Of a stretch of DNA of 64,000 bases, positions 51,881 to 64,000 are shown one piece after another. The DNA is taken from NCBI GenBank assembly GCA_011009095.1, contig VTPC01002317.1, forward strand, positions 1-64,000, given 5' to 3'. The translations under genes were made by a program, and so were the position numbers. How positions within the stretch are numbered: the stretch's first letter is position 1; every line of letters begins with the position of its first letter. This stretch comes from Ignelater luminosus (Eukaryota; Arthropoda; Insecta; Coleoptera; Elateridae). The notes under the pieces are model-generated. The model was not told where the DNA came from. It searched no databases and worked only from the letters and a program-made list of their open reading frames with translations.

Positions 51881-54800
51881 TTATTTATGACTGCCTGGTT
51901 GCCTTACAGCTAACCTTCTTCGTCCAGCCAATAATTTATTTAAACCTCTTGGTTCTTCTGTAGTTGTACTAGAGCTTGGAGCAGATGCTTCAGTTTCTTC
52001 ATTCTCATCTGCAGCTGCTTCAGTTGGTTCAGGTTCTTGTGCTGCTTCAGTTGTTGATGGTTCAGCAGTGGCACCAGGTCTGCGTCTACCCAAAAGAGGA
52101 TTTACTCTTCTTACTTGAACTGAGGCGCTGGCGGCTGCTTTTGGACGTGCAGCTGGCGCTGGTGCTGCCGCTGCTGGTGGTGGTGCTGCTGCTGCTGCTC
52201 CTCCTCCTCCTGCTCCAGCTCCACCTGGTGCTGGTCTTTGACGATTACGTAATCTATTTAACGGGTTTTTATCTTCTACTGCTGGTGCTGGAGATGTTGA
52301 ATCCTATACATTCGACAATATTAAGTAAAGAATATTTTACAACTAAAGTTATTACACTTACTTCTTTAGGTTCTTCAGATGATCCTACTTCTTCCGATGC
52401 AGAGTCTTCTGCAGGACCATCAGGTGCAGCTGTGGTAGTGGTGGCTGCTGCACCTGGACGTCCTCTTAAGTTTATTCTTGGCCCTGGCCGGAGAGGTCTC
52501 ACATTGCTACCACCTGCTGCTGGTCGTAATTTTGGTTTTGCTGTTGTACTGCTAGCTGCTTCAGAATGCCCTTCTTCTGAGGGACTATCGCCTTCGGTAG
52601 GAGCAGCTGTCGTACTACGTCCGCGTCCTCTTACGTTAAAGCCAGGACGGGGACGACTTAAAGCAGGTTTTGATGTGGAACTACTTCCTTCATCAGCAGC
52701 ATGCTCTACCGATGATTCAGTTGTAGATGGTCTCGTACGAGTTCCACCAAATCGTGATTTAGGTGTTGGCTGCAAAAAACGCATAAAAGCAAACTTGAAG
52801 AACATATTAGTGTTTGAATTGCAGTTACTAACTTTCAGATTTTATTCTGAAAAGAAGACTTAAGAAAAAGCGTATTTTAGACAAGAACCAAACTTATCAA
52901 TACTGATATTGAGGGAAAAGCGTAAATTTGGTAAAAAGATTCTATTGCCAAACATATTTTTGAAAAATGAAGCAATTTAGAGAATTTCAAAACGACGCGA
53001 CGGTAGTATTTTTCTGTGAAAATTATATGAAATATACGGGGTGTTCCAGAAATAGTTACGAAAAATTCCTATATGAGCTTTCTTCTAAAAATGCGAACCT
53101 TCGAGGTACTGCAATATTATTGTTTTACAATAAGTTACAATTTCTTGGTTTTGAGATATCTACAGTTGTTTTACAGAATGTGTCAGCATGTCATACACAT
53201 ACTGTTTCGGAAAATTAGAAGGATAAGAAATCCTAAACTGAAAACTCGACTACTCTATAACGGCCCATCCCACGAAAAGCATTTAGCAATTTAAAAAGTC
53301 TCCATAAGTAAACTACAAATAATTTGTATTTACCCTAGGTCTAGCTGCCGGTTTTGCTTCTTCTTTTGTGGCTTCTGGTTCATGTGCAGGCTCTGCAGTA
53401 GTACGAGCGCCGGGTCTTGGTCTTCCAAAACTAGGTCTGCCAAAACGTCCTTTAGGTTTCGAATCCGATGAAGCTGCCTCGGTAGTACTGCTAGGTGCAG
53501 TTGTTGTACTTCCATGTTTTCTTCTGTTTGGCTTACCTCTGTGGAATCCACTACCACGACCAAATGCTGGAGCTTCAGTGGTAGTTGTTGTAGTTGGTGG
53601 AGGTGTTGTCGTAGTTGTAGTTGTAGTTGTCGTCGTTGTTGTACTGGGTGTTGTGTATTCAGTTGTGGAAATATCGGTAGTTTCAGCTTCTAATGTTGTT
53701 AATTCTGCTTCGTCGGTAGTGGCAGTGCTGTCATCTACATCCTAAAAATGGGTATAAAATACTTTCCTTATTTAAAAATGTTTGCAACACTTACTCCTTC
53801 TCCTGAGAGTTTTTGGGTGCCTTGTAGTATAGCATAAAGATCCAATGCTACTTTATCCATAGGAGACATCATAGTTGTTGTGGCGTCGAAACCAGCTGAT
53901 ACAGTAGCGTCTCCTTCTTCGCCAACATCTTCAGTACTTAATGATTGATCAACTTCCGCAGATTTTTCTTCTTTATCTTCACCTTCCTTCGAATAAAAAT
54001 ACATTAACTCCTAACAAAACATAGGAATGTATGTCTTACTTGTAAATCCATTCGTTCGTTAGGAGTTGCACCTAAGAATCTAACAGGACCAGATGGAAGG
54101 TCTGAGGGAAATGAAGGTCCACCGCTTGGCGGTTCAGCTCCTGCCGTGCCTGAATGTGTGTTAAAACTAGCACTGTCCACGAGATCTAATGAAGGTCTTC
54201 GGACATTAGCACGAGTTCTTCCTCGAGATCCCTTTTAGAAAATGTTCATAATAACATTAGAATTTACATAATAGAAGTAAAACAAATAAAGTATGAATGC
54301 TGTATTTATTGCTAAGTTGTTTGGTTTTTAGTGTTAGCGGCGGAAAAGAAATGTAGAAAATCAGTTGTAATGGTATGTAGCATGTATATGTATGTAAAGT
54401 ATGTACAGTTATTAAATATGTAAGAAGTTTGTATGATGATGATGAAATCATGAAATTTAAGCATTAAGGCATTAACCTTCTCATTTCGTTATAGATAATT
54501 ATTAAAACATAATAAAACCTGTGACTTAAATTATACACAGCAATATTCTTAACATGTAAGTCACTGTTTGATATAATTATTAGTCATCACATTTAAAGAT
54601 TTAGCTGCTGCAGTAAATAAAGATTGACGTGAAATATAAAGAGTAATAAAGCATAGTTATAATTAATGTCTTTTTGTAAGCGAAGCAGCGACTTGGAAAA
54701 ATATAGTACTGCATAATTTATTTATACCCAAGGGACGAGGAATCCATCTCGTCCCTGTTCACAATGTTACCGGACGCTACTCGGGAACGAATGACGAACT

Positions 54801-56037
54801 AAAAATTTAAGTTTACATGTAGAAAATCTGACCTGTAAAATCATCACTGGCATATAATTTAGTTTTCATCTTTATCGTGAATACTATTTTTATAGTCCTG
54901 TATAGTTTGTTGATAAAATTTTATGTGTAGCTAATTATCAATGAATGTTAAAAGATTTTTAAAATGAACAGAAGACAGATAGTAATGTTTACGTTAGTTA
55001 TGTTCATATAAAGTAACACATCATAATTTACCTGGGTTTCTTCAGAAACGCTATCAGCTTCTGTCGAAGCAGTAGGAGCTGCAGTAGTACCTCTCCCTCT
55101 GCCTCGACTTCTTGTAGCTTTAGTTTCCTCTTCTGGAGCAGCCGTAGTAGCTATATTCCGGCTTCTTGGTGGAAATCTTGTACTCGCAGGTAAACGATCT
55201 TCTCCCACCGTATCTTCATCTTCTAACTGACGACCCCTCGAGCGTCCCCGACCGCTGGGTATTACCTCATTAGAGGCGGCTTCTTTGCTGTAATGAGTTT
55301 TTTCTTCACTATCTGAAGGTAATTCGTCACGGGGAGGTCCGTCATGGGAGTTCAATACTTTCTCTGTCGTTTCTTTGTCGTCGTCGTCATCGTCGTAGTA
55401 ATAGTATACGTACTCGTATTCATACTCCTGGCCGTTTGGACCTTTTTTAATTTGTATCCTGGAACGCTGTTTTTCGCTACCGCTGGCTGCCAGTTTTGTA
55501 TTTTCGATGTTCAAGGAACGAGGCGTAGGTGGTGCTCCAGACGTCAAGATGGGCCTTGGACTGGTTGGAAGAGGATCTGGAATCGCTTCTTTCTTCGTTC
55601 TCCTTCTGTTCGTTCTGCTTGTTGGTTTGGTGGGTACTTTTGGTGCAGCGGTCGAACTAGTTTTTAAATCTGCTTTGTATCTTTCTATTAATTTTTTGGG
55701 ATCCAACTTAATGGATCCAACTGGAGCTGGAGCCGGTGCAGCGGTCGTTATTGATTTTCCTGATCTTGCGGGAAGGGCTTCGCGCTTTTGTTTAGTAGAT
55801 TTCACGGGTTCTTCTGAATCTGATCCATCTTGATTAAGAACATAGGTAACGTAAGGTGGGAATTTATGGGCTGTTTCAAACGGTACTCCTTTAGAGACTA
55901 CTTTTTCCTTTCGGGCAATCGCTCGTGCTCCGGAACCTGAAGTTTGTACGTAAACATATTCATCTTCTGGTTTTGGCTGCGTTGCTAACGGTACCGCTGC
56001 GTATGTGAATGTTATCAATATTGCTGATATTAAAAAT
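51881..56037 (-). CDS. secreted low-complexity protein with RGR/TTAAP modules (5' exon missing)
   Basis: I do not recognise this gene. Minus-strand exons are 56037-55032, 54231-54040, 53986-53795, 53741-53334, 52769-52362 and 52303-51881, encoding about 875 residues plus a missing first exon with the start codon. The first visible residues, RFLISAILITFTYAAVPLA, look like the core and cleavage region of a signal peptide. An early acidic-aromatic patch (YEYEYVYYYYDDDDDDK) could be tyrosine-sulfated. Thereafter short modules recur: an Arg-Gly-rich piece (RGRGR, GRPRPG), a Thr/Ala/Pro piece (TTAAP) suited to O-glycosylation, and an acidic Ser/Glu spacer. Exon 53741-53334 has a long Thr run. Only the first intron is out of phase 0. 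An extracellular-matrix or mucin-like role is an inference; no enzyme domain is seen. Confidence 0.8.
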
Positions 56038-56774
56038 CTGGAAATAATAAATTTGATTTTATTTGAATTCTAGAAGAAATCTCTTGAATATTAATTCATT
56101 ATTGAATTATTTATGTTGTTGAAGTACATTGTAAGGTGGTTGTAATAACTCTCCGTTAGGAATCTGCCTACTTTGCAATATGAAAACAAAAGAATAATCG
56201 CCTACACTTAAAATTCCTGATTATACAGGTCATAAGCCTCAGTTTGAACAAGTATAAATAAAAACGAGTTTTTTACGGTAAGAGAGAGTTTGGCGCTTTT
56301 GCTGTTTACTTAAAGTAATAACTTGGTTGCTAACTAAATTTTAGCATTGCTAACCAATAAGTAAATCATCCGGAACGTGCATTCTTTCCGGTTTTAGTTG
56401 CTGAATAGTGATTTTTAAAGAAATTCCTTCCGGTTTGTATATTTGTTTGCTTGATTTAGAAGCAACAATTTGTTGGGATATTTTTATATAAAATGAAATG
56501 TCAATACAACTATTAAATAATGTTATGTAAATATCGCAATTAATAATTAAAAACTTGGAGGTGGAATGTTATGTATAAAATGTGATAATGTGCGCTTTCT
56601 AATAGTGAAATAAAATGTTTAGAGTTCCTATTTGTTGTCATCAGCAACAGATGTGCTATTTTTTGATTTGAACAGTCTAGAAGTTAGGTATTTTTGGGAT
56701 ATCATTAAAAGGTTAGAAGTCTAAATTGAAATTGAACGTTCAACTTTTTGGAACTGCTCTTTATTACAGATTTG

Positions 56775-56797
56775 TATTATTATTATTATTATTATTA
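56775..56797. repeat. (TAT)n microsatellite
   Basis: There are about 7.7 uninterrupted copies of the ATT/TAT trinucleotide. Confidence 0.9.
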
Positions 56798-57914
56798 CCT
56801 ATGTACTTATAGAATACACGTAACTGTACCTGTCTCCGATTTGTATTCCGCTATGAAAAAGGAATTTCAATGTTAGCCTGTCTGTTTTAATATACGTTTC
56901 CTTCAGTTACAACCTTAGACATTGTTTAATAAACATGGGAACACACCTAAATTGCTTTAAAAGTAAAAAAATTCTAAGAGGATTTAATTATTTAATTGAT
57001 TGATAGTTGAATTGAATTACTGTTATTTAAAGTGGACCCACGCATATTAAGAAATTATCGCCAACAAAAAAATATTTAGATAGTAAAAATGATGAAAAAG
57101 GTATATAGTAATTAATAAAAGAGAAAACCATTTTGGTATTTAAAAAAGTAAAAAATATAACTAACTATAAGACCATGTCTTATCCTAATATACTAGATGC
57201 CAATAATACAGGTTGCAGTCTGATAATGATAATATAGAGAACCATAAGACTTTCTCTTTAATTATTTTTACCGTAGATTGTATAGATGTTGGTAAGTATA
57301 CCCAAAAGAGATAATATACGAAATGTGTTCTATCTGTGGCATAACTTAATTGCCAATTTCCTTTTACTCTTTTAATGTATTTATAAACTAATGAAGATTT
57401 CTTTCTTGAGATCTAAAGATGATTTTATATGTAAATAGGTTGGAATAGTTCGTGTTAATCAATGGTAGCCAAAACTTGGAGCAGTGGTCTAATAAAAGAA
57501 AAGCACACCATATCAAAGAGTTGCTCCATTTGCGTTCTCGATACAATTCATCAGAATTCATCCTGCAGGTCACGTCGTTAAAAATATATATTGTTAAAAA
57601 TAAATAAACTTTTAAAAATACTGATGAATATATTTATTAGTGTTTATGGGTGAAGATACTTAAGACTTGTTATTATAGATTAGGACATGATATTTGAGGA
57701 TATTAAGATATGTACTTCTTTAAAACGACTTTAGAGTACATTTTCTTGATTTTAAAAGTAAAAAGTTGCAAAATAATATTTTTTCTTATTTGAGTTCAGT
57801 CCACCTTTACCCGTCACCTTTGCGCCGTCACTCGTATAAACCTCATAAACTTGATCATTAGATTTTGCTCTGGAAGTTGATACCTTACAACAGAGATTCT
57901 AAGTTTTAAACTGT

Positions 57915-57965
57915 GTTGTATATAACACATTTTTGAAATAATTTCAAAAATGTGTTATATACAAC
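57915..57965. repeat. 51 bp perfect palindrome
   Basis: The sequence reads GTTGTATATAACACATTTTT, then a centre GAAATAATTTC, then the exact reverse complement. All 25 bp of each arm match around a single central base. Confidence 0.9.
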
Positions 57966-59182
57966 TTAAGAAGTGTTTAATTTGTTATTTTAGTTATTAG
58001 TTAGTAACTGGTTTGGAACATAGTTTAGATTAAAAGGTAGCCTTGCCTTTTCTAATCTTTGACAAGCTTTTCAAATTAAGCAGAATTTAACTTTATTAAA
58101 TAAGCTCTATACGTGTTCTGATATTGCATAATCATCTTCAAGGGTAGATTAATTAAAAGAAAAAACAAATAAATGAGTGACGGTGAAGTTATGAGCTCAA
58201 TCCGCTCATTCACCAGAATATTTTATGATTTTTTTGTATTAGTTATGCTTTATATAAATTGATTTATTTATCTTCATAGTAAGAAATCAATTTTTTTTCA
58301 AAGCGCCATCTAAAACACCTGGCTTATCTGTGAAATTTAAGTAGTCAAAAAAAGTAACAGTAGCAAGATAGAATTAGTATACGATGGGTTCCGGTGTTTT
58401 TAATTAAATTAGATCAGACTTGGATATACGAGCTACAGCGCTACATCGAAAACGAATCTATTCAAAACCATTCTACTGGCAAAGAGTATAAAAGTCTCTA
58501 CTGGTCAAGAGATCTACCGATCGGAAAGATAATTAGACCTAACTGTAGCTAGTTGCTTTGTTTTTTTCTCTCCTTCTGTGTGTAGTTGATGGGTCATTGA
58601 GACAGCAGCTTGAAGATGATACAAGCAAATGATATCGTCATTTTTATAATGGAAAAGTTTAAAGATGTAAAGTGGTTTAAAAAGTTTGTATTCAAGGTTG
58701 GTACTGAAAAAAGCGACGTATGATTTTTCTTAATAAGTATTTGCTGCAACTTCATGTTTTTTCCTTCAAATTATGACATTTAGATTGCTACAACATAACC
58801 AATTATTTGTTTCTGTTTTCCATGGTTAGAGTTAAGTATATTCAAATCAGGGTTACGATGTCTAAATGAGCAGAAGTAGTCTTAGACATCATGATACATA
58901 AATGAGAAACAGAATATTTTCTTATCTAGATGCTAAGGAAACATATCTAAAGGTTGCCTTAAGTTCTTATTAAGACAGTACCATAATGAAAGAACTGCTT
59001 TTACGAGTCAAACCAGAAATACCATAGATGTCTTACCTTAAACACAACACCTTGTATGTTTTTGTACATTGGTGAATCTCGATGCCTATTTGATATTTTA
59101 AATTTTATTTATCCAAGTTGACTTACTATCGAGGGCAACACACTATGGCACCAATCTTATTGTTAACAACATTACCTCTTAG

Positions 59183-59809
59183 AAAATCTCAAACGGCAAG
59201 TATAGACATGTAATAGCTCAATTTAGCTTATTTAATTCTGCGAACAACTGTCATTTTTCAGCCAAATGTGCAGTCACTTCTCTCGGTAGTGATAGAAAAC
59301 GAGGACATTATCTAGCCTTAGTGCCTAAAATTAAAGCTGCTGTATTTTGGGACTACCTGATACTGTTCCAAGTTGGGCAAAGTTGAATTTGGTTCCATAG
59401 GCGTGCGTATGAGGCTGATAAAATAGGGACTTTTGAGAGACATTGAAGCACTAATTGGGGTTTTTATTATCATATTGTTTCTGTGTACCAGTTAATATCC
59501 AAACAAATTTTCTCCATTTCTAATGGCAGAGCCAGAAGGGTTTTAAATCGAAACAGAAATAATTATATCAAAAGAAACAAAAGAGCTAGAAAGATTAAAT
59601 GAGGTTAGAATACCCTAGGACATAACCTCAAGGAAACAGATTGTTGATTAAAAACAAAACTCGGTTGTTATGCGAGCACTGCTTTGTTTCAAATTGCAAA
59701 ATATACGAAAACCGGTAAAATTGTTTAAATAACTAGATATTCAAGGTATTTATAGAATGAACCCTTCCTAGCAGCGTAATGTAGCTATAACCATACCGTT
59801 TGAGATTTT
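59183..59809. repeat. inverted repeat pair, possible short DNA transposon
   Basis: AAAATCTCAAACGG at 59183-59196 is exactly inverted at 59796-59809 (CCGTTTGAGATTTT). Weaker matches continue on both sides (ACAAC..., GTATAG..., GTAATAGCT). The roughly 630 bp between has no open frame. It may be an old MITE, but no target duplication is evident. Confidence 0.45.
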
Positions 59810-60041
59810 GGATGGGGTGGTTGTCAAAAAGGGAGGATTTATGTAACATTAATAAAATCTGTCATATAGTGTCTTTCTTGGTACTAAAGTTGACCTCTTT
59901 TGGAATTGTTCTCAATACTGATTAAACACAAAATTAATTGGGCCGTAAACAAACATATGTACCTTATATATACCATAACACTTCCTTCAATTAGTGTAAG
60001 GAAGTTTTTTTTTTGTTTAGAATGATATACAGTAAGAAGGC

Positions 60042-60111
60042 TTGTTGTATTGCTGGTCTAGCAATACAACAAATGTAGAGATATAATAGGTCTTATTATA
60101 TCTCTACATTT
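60042..60111. repeat. two adjacent perfect hairpins with the same GGTCT loop
   Basis: Hairpin 1 (60042-60072) has a 13 bp perfect stem, TTGTTGTATTGCT, and the loop GGTCT. Hairpin 2 (60072-60110, extendable by one pair) has a 17 bp perfect stem, AATGTAGAGATATAATA, and again the loop GGTCT. The stems abut and share no sequence. Confidence 0.85.
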
Positions 60112-63100
60112 TACAAATTAAGATCAAGAAAAGTTTAATGTATAGTAAATAATTATTATGTACTCGTCATTAGATTTCGAAAAATTTGACAACATCTGAT
60201 ATATTACATTAAAAACACAAGCTATTGCTGTTCGAAATCGGTAGGTGTTGGAATTTTTCGTTTTACGTGAAGTCGTAGGAAATTTATGCAGCACTAAAAA
60301 CAAAATATAAGCTAACCGACGGACTTTAATTACCCTGTATATAATTATCATCTTATTAAGTATAAGCAAGCAATAAAATACTAATTTTGGGTAAATTAAA
60401 TATAGGGTAAGACAAAAATAAAGTAAGCAAATTAATGACATAGAAATAAAATGATACTAGAACTGCAAACAATGGACAGTATAAGACAAAATGCTTAAGA
60501 CTTGTAAGTTCTTATATGATAAATGAAAGTCAATGTGCAAACATTTATATAGTAAAAAAATATTAAGACAAATTTTGTAGGTTATTTAAAATTATTAGTA
60601 TTGTACATAGGTTGAGAAACTTGTGATCATTTAAACTAAAAATTAGTTTCACTTAGATAGGTATTGATTGATATATTTCTGTATCTACCTGCTAGCTAGC
60701 GAAATTACTACCGGGGAAACGGGCATTGAAAAATTAGCGGCAAATGAATATTATTTAAAATCTCTTTTGAAATTCGTAGAGAGGTAGGTACAGTTTACGT
60801 GGATACACAATTGTGTAACATACATGAAAGTATTCTGTAGTAAGTTGTTAAAAAGGGCCCAGGACACAGTGGTATCAAGTCACATCTTAGCACAGTGGCC
60901 AACAAATAAGCATCTAAATGTAGACCCTTTTGAAATCTTCTGCCCCCATTTGAAAGTCAAAAGAAATTCTAACATTATTGTTCAATTAAGATAAAAACGA
61001 TATCTCTGTTTTACGTCTTTAGTTTAACGAGATTTAGTTGTTTATTAAGAAACAAAAATAAAAAAAAAGTAAATACAACAATGAAACTTAATCTATATAG
61101 TAAATCTTATAATTTACTACATTTAAGTAATGCGTAACCTTTTCAAAATCAAAACGTGAATAGTAAAGGTCCCAACAGAGAACCTTCAGAAACCCCTTTA
61201 AATATCCTACGCTGCTAGAAAGTACTTTCTACTGAAACACAAGAAGAAGGTTCAAGTTCAAATTAATTAATTCCATCAAATGATTAGTATAATAAAAAAT
61301 GATTAATGATATATGGAATAATTTTAGCTAATTCTATAAGCTTTCATGTAACTGTATTGGAAACTTTTAACCTCGAAAGGTTATATATCAAATGTCATCC
61401 TTCCTGGGATGCACATCTTTGGAATTGTGTAATCACTTTTAAATACCACTAGTTTCATATAAGTTTAAGCGATCACCAATTACTCTTAACAAAACAAAGG
61501 TCACTAAAGAATTTTTTTATTTTATTCTATTTTTATTTTTGTTGAATATTCTGCACTTTTTAACATTTATAATCTTTCTTTTTAATCAATTAAAAAAATT
61601 ACATAAAATGCAAGACCGACTGTAAAATGTCAAGTATTTTGCAACTTATGCAGGCACATCTTCAATGTTGCAACTTTACTGCTGCTAATAAATCTCGACG
61701 ATCTTTTCAACAAACACATTATACAGCGTGTTCGTCAAATTAACACGATCACTTTTTTATTACTAATTTCTCTAATGTAGAAATAAAAATAATCTTGCTT
61801 TTGGTTCAATTTTAAAGATAATTAATGATAGTGTAGTTCATTATAAATTAAGTCCGACATGGTTAAATTCATTTCCTTTCGTTGTTATCTACTTAGATTG
61901 CCATGCCATTGACATACAAATCATCATCATCTGGGTTGGGCAAAAGAGAGTGAAAGAAGGAGAAATTTGTTGATCAAGGTCAGATCACGACCTTCCCGAA
62001 TAAAGAAAGTCAGCCCCGGGAGCAATCGGTATGCAACCCTCGATTCTGCTTTATTTTTATACAGGGTGTTTACTTTTAATTTATAATTTGCAGTAAAAGT
62101 ATTATTTTTTAATTTTACACACTTGTCTTCCTATCTGGGTAAATAGGCCAACGGTATTAATGGGAAAAAATGTTATTAAAATTAAGTAGTATACGTTTGA
62201 AACACTTACATTTATGTATAAATATAGTGTTTCTCAATTACCATAAGTTTCTAGTTAAGTAAATGTTAATGTAACAATTATAAAAAATTAATAATAATAG
62301 GAAATGCTCTGGTTGTTTAGAAGGATGCACAGTCAAGGAAAACCTGGTAAAACGGAGGTTTAAAGGTTTGGCATTTACGCTTTTTCATATCGGAAAGTAA
62401 ACGTTTTACAGGCCTCCTTATTTGTTTATTTTAAGGACACGCTAATGTATTAGAAATGGACGTCATTAATCAAGCACTGATTGAATTTTAACCTGAATTT
62501 AATAAATGTACACTTTATTGGAAATTCAAAATAAGAAATAAACTAGAACGTTCCAATACGCAAATTTTAGAGAAATTTTGCAAGAACATTTTTTTGCTAA
62601 GCAAAAGTTGTGAGTGAAATTATATTTCATTGATTTGAAATTAAAACTGCAGTAGGATTTGGGTTGTTATTTAAGTACCCATTAAGGTCTATAGGTTACG
62701 ATTTTATGCTTAAATTCACGAATGTTTTCAGGTTAATCTGGTTTGTATTTTAGCTGTGATATTACTTAATCTTAAAGATATCTTGATTATTTTTATTTGT
62801 TTAATTTGAATGAGTTTCAAGAGAGATTATAATCAAGATTAGCTTTTAATTTCAAGCATTTTCTCATCGTTAATATTGTAGATTTAAACTGTGAGCTTGT
62901 AGTTATTAAAAAGGTTACTTGCGTGTGTTAGAATTGAGATTTCTTTCATTATAGAATTTTGCTAATTCTTTGAGACTATTAAGAATTCCCATTGAATTTT
63001 CTCATGTAATTATATATAAATATTTAACATTTTATTACATAATTATTTTAAATCTCCTAAAGATTCTTTTTTGTTTCATTACATTTTAAAGGGGTTAACG

Positions 63101-64000
63101 AAATATCATTAAAAATGATATTTTGCATTTGAAATAATAAATGTTATTATTAATAACTGGTATAATTAAAGAATCATTTTTTAATAAGTCAGAGTACATC
63201 AAGGTCGCTACTTAATTTCAGTGAAACATTCTTTGAATATTTTTTACAGTAGTGACACAAATATGCTCCTAGCAGAATATAAATATAAACTGTTAAAAAT
63301 GTTCGTCGAAATGCAATAGGTCGTGCATGCGTTCGGATGAGCGGTTTTACCCAGAAAACCGTTACATGAGTATTTTTTGTCATATTAGAAAAAGAGAATT
63401 AAAAGGTAACAATGAAAAATGCTTGTATTAATCGATGTGAACTTTATAACTCTTCAAGGTTTTTACTTTTACCAGCCCGGGGCTTGGTCTACGACATCCT
63501 AAGACAAGTATCAAGAGGGAAAGTGCCAACGTGTAAACTCGGCTTGTTGGTAAAACCGCAATAGTTGTCACTTACGTGTGTAATTATATGCAAACTTCAT
63601 ATCTTAAGATAACTCAATGTAAATTTTTTTGAAAGTTGTGGGTGTAACTTTTTAAATATTTTTTTTCTTTTTCTTGAAAAAAGCGTATAATTGAGAAAAA
63701 CAACTTCCTCTTAGAGTCCCTCATTACATTTTAAGATTGTTCGGCCATATTGTCAATAGAAACACGTTTCTATTGTTCATTGTTCTCGAATTTTTTACCA
63801 TATTGTGTTGAACTACAAATCACGCACGTAGTACTGAAGAAGCGATCATGAGAAATCAATTCTGAGATTGAAAAGCAGGTAAAAATATCAATGAAGTTAA
63901 AGTTTAAATGTAAAGAGAATAAACAATTCTTATTATAGAAAGTATCAAGAAATCAATGTTTAGACATCAGTATTATTGCGGTGAAAAATTGGGTAAATTG

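Larger units (their letters stand above)
56038..64000. other. 8 kb with no supported coding region
   Basis: This is very AT-rich DNA upstream of the secreted-protein gene, whose first exon probably lies here or beyond the window. By eye I could not find an ATG exon ending in a donor of the right phase. Short open frames (57388-57573, 60124-60441, 63189-63383) have biased, uninformative composition. A microsatellite, a 51 bp palindrome, paired hairpins and an inverted-repeat pair are listed separately. Confidence 0.5.

Noticed and set aside
51976-52863. 295-codon plus-strand open frame rich in Leu/Val
   Set aside because: It is the reverse complement of the Ala/Thr/Pro-rich coding exons on the minus strand, whose splice sites and modules are consistent. 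The same applies to 53368-53745 and 55344-55833.
58487-58494. TATAAAAG on the plus strand as a core promoter
   Set aside because: No gene follows on the plus strand within the window, and the nearest gene is on the minus strand.
60124-60441. 105-codon minus-strand frame of hydrophobic residues
   Set aside because: It is typical of AT-rich chance frames and shows no family motif.
61720-62060. TACAGCGTGTTCG and TACAGGGTGTTTAC as ends of one element
   Set aside because: The two words are in the same orientation and not inverted. Similar TACAGGRTGT words occur near 5400 and 50655, so they could not be paired into an element.

Overview
The window is AT-rich nuclear DNA from an insect. Its genes are split by introns with canonical GT/AG ends, and the proteins (GT10 fucosyltransferases, a dystrophin, a SLC35E2-type transporter) are insect-like. 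Remnants of mariner, PIF/Harbinger, hAT and P-like transposons, together with several MITEs, fill introns and intergenic DNA. The order of insect cannot be fixed from the sequence alone.

Left third (1-24 kb): a tandem array of alpha-1,3-fucosyltransferase genes on the + strand. The first 42 bases are the last codons of one copy, followed by two complete three-exon copies (3477-8899 and 16193-23512). Introns 1 and 2 of the two complete copies align in blocks, so the duplication included the introns. Later insertions account for part of the difference: a MITE in intron 1, and a dead Harbinger transposase and a TA-flanked MITE in intron 2 of the first complete copy; a DDE transposase fragment and a dispersed repeat in intron 2 of the second. 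Between the genes lie a foldback element (10587-11130) and a tandem array of about 388 bp units (13051-14254).

Middle (25-31 kb): a dispersed repeat (R1), a MITE with perfect 32 bp ends, and a nearly full-length but frameshifted hAT element of the ZMYM1-like/DUF4371 type.

Right half: the 3' part of the dystrophin gene lies on the minus strand (48331 down to 35882). Six exons encode a short product of about 957 residues with spectrin repeats, WW, EF-hand, ZZ and coiled-coil regions. Its 8.9 kb last intron contains a 601 bp near-perfect hairpin and a 5.83 kb transposon with very long terminal inverted repeats. That transposon sits inside a second copy of R1, so the intact R1 at 25 kb shows the pre-insertion site and defines both ends. 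The transposon carries decayed transposase coding related to the fragment at 21 kb, whose C-terminal motif resembles the RAG1/Transib/Chapaev group, plus a P-element-like remnant. Head to head with dystrophin, across about 650 bp, is an intact six-exon SLC35E2-like transporter. Converging on it is a minus-strand gene for a secreted low-complexity protein with repeated RGR/TTAAP modules (51881-56037; first exon not found). The last 8 kb appears non-coding and contains several striking palindromes.

The best candidate for something new is the 5.83 kb transposon: its complete boundaries, the empty-site comparison and its transposase family all deserve a search.
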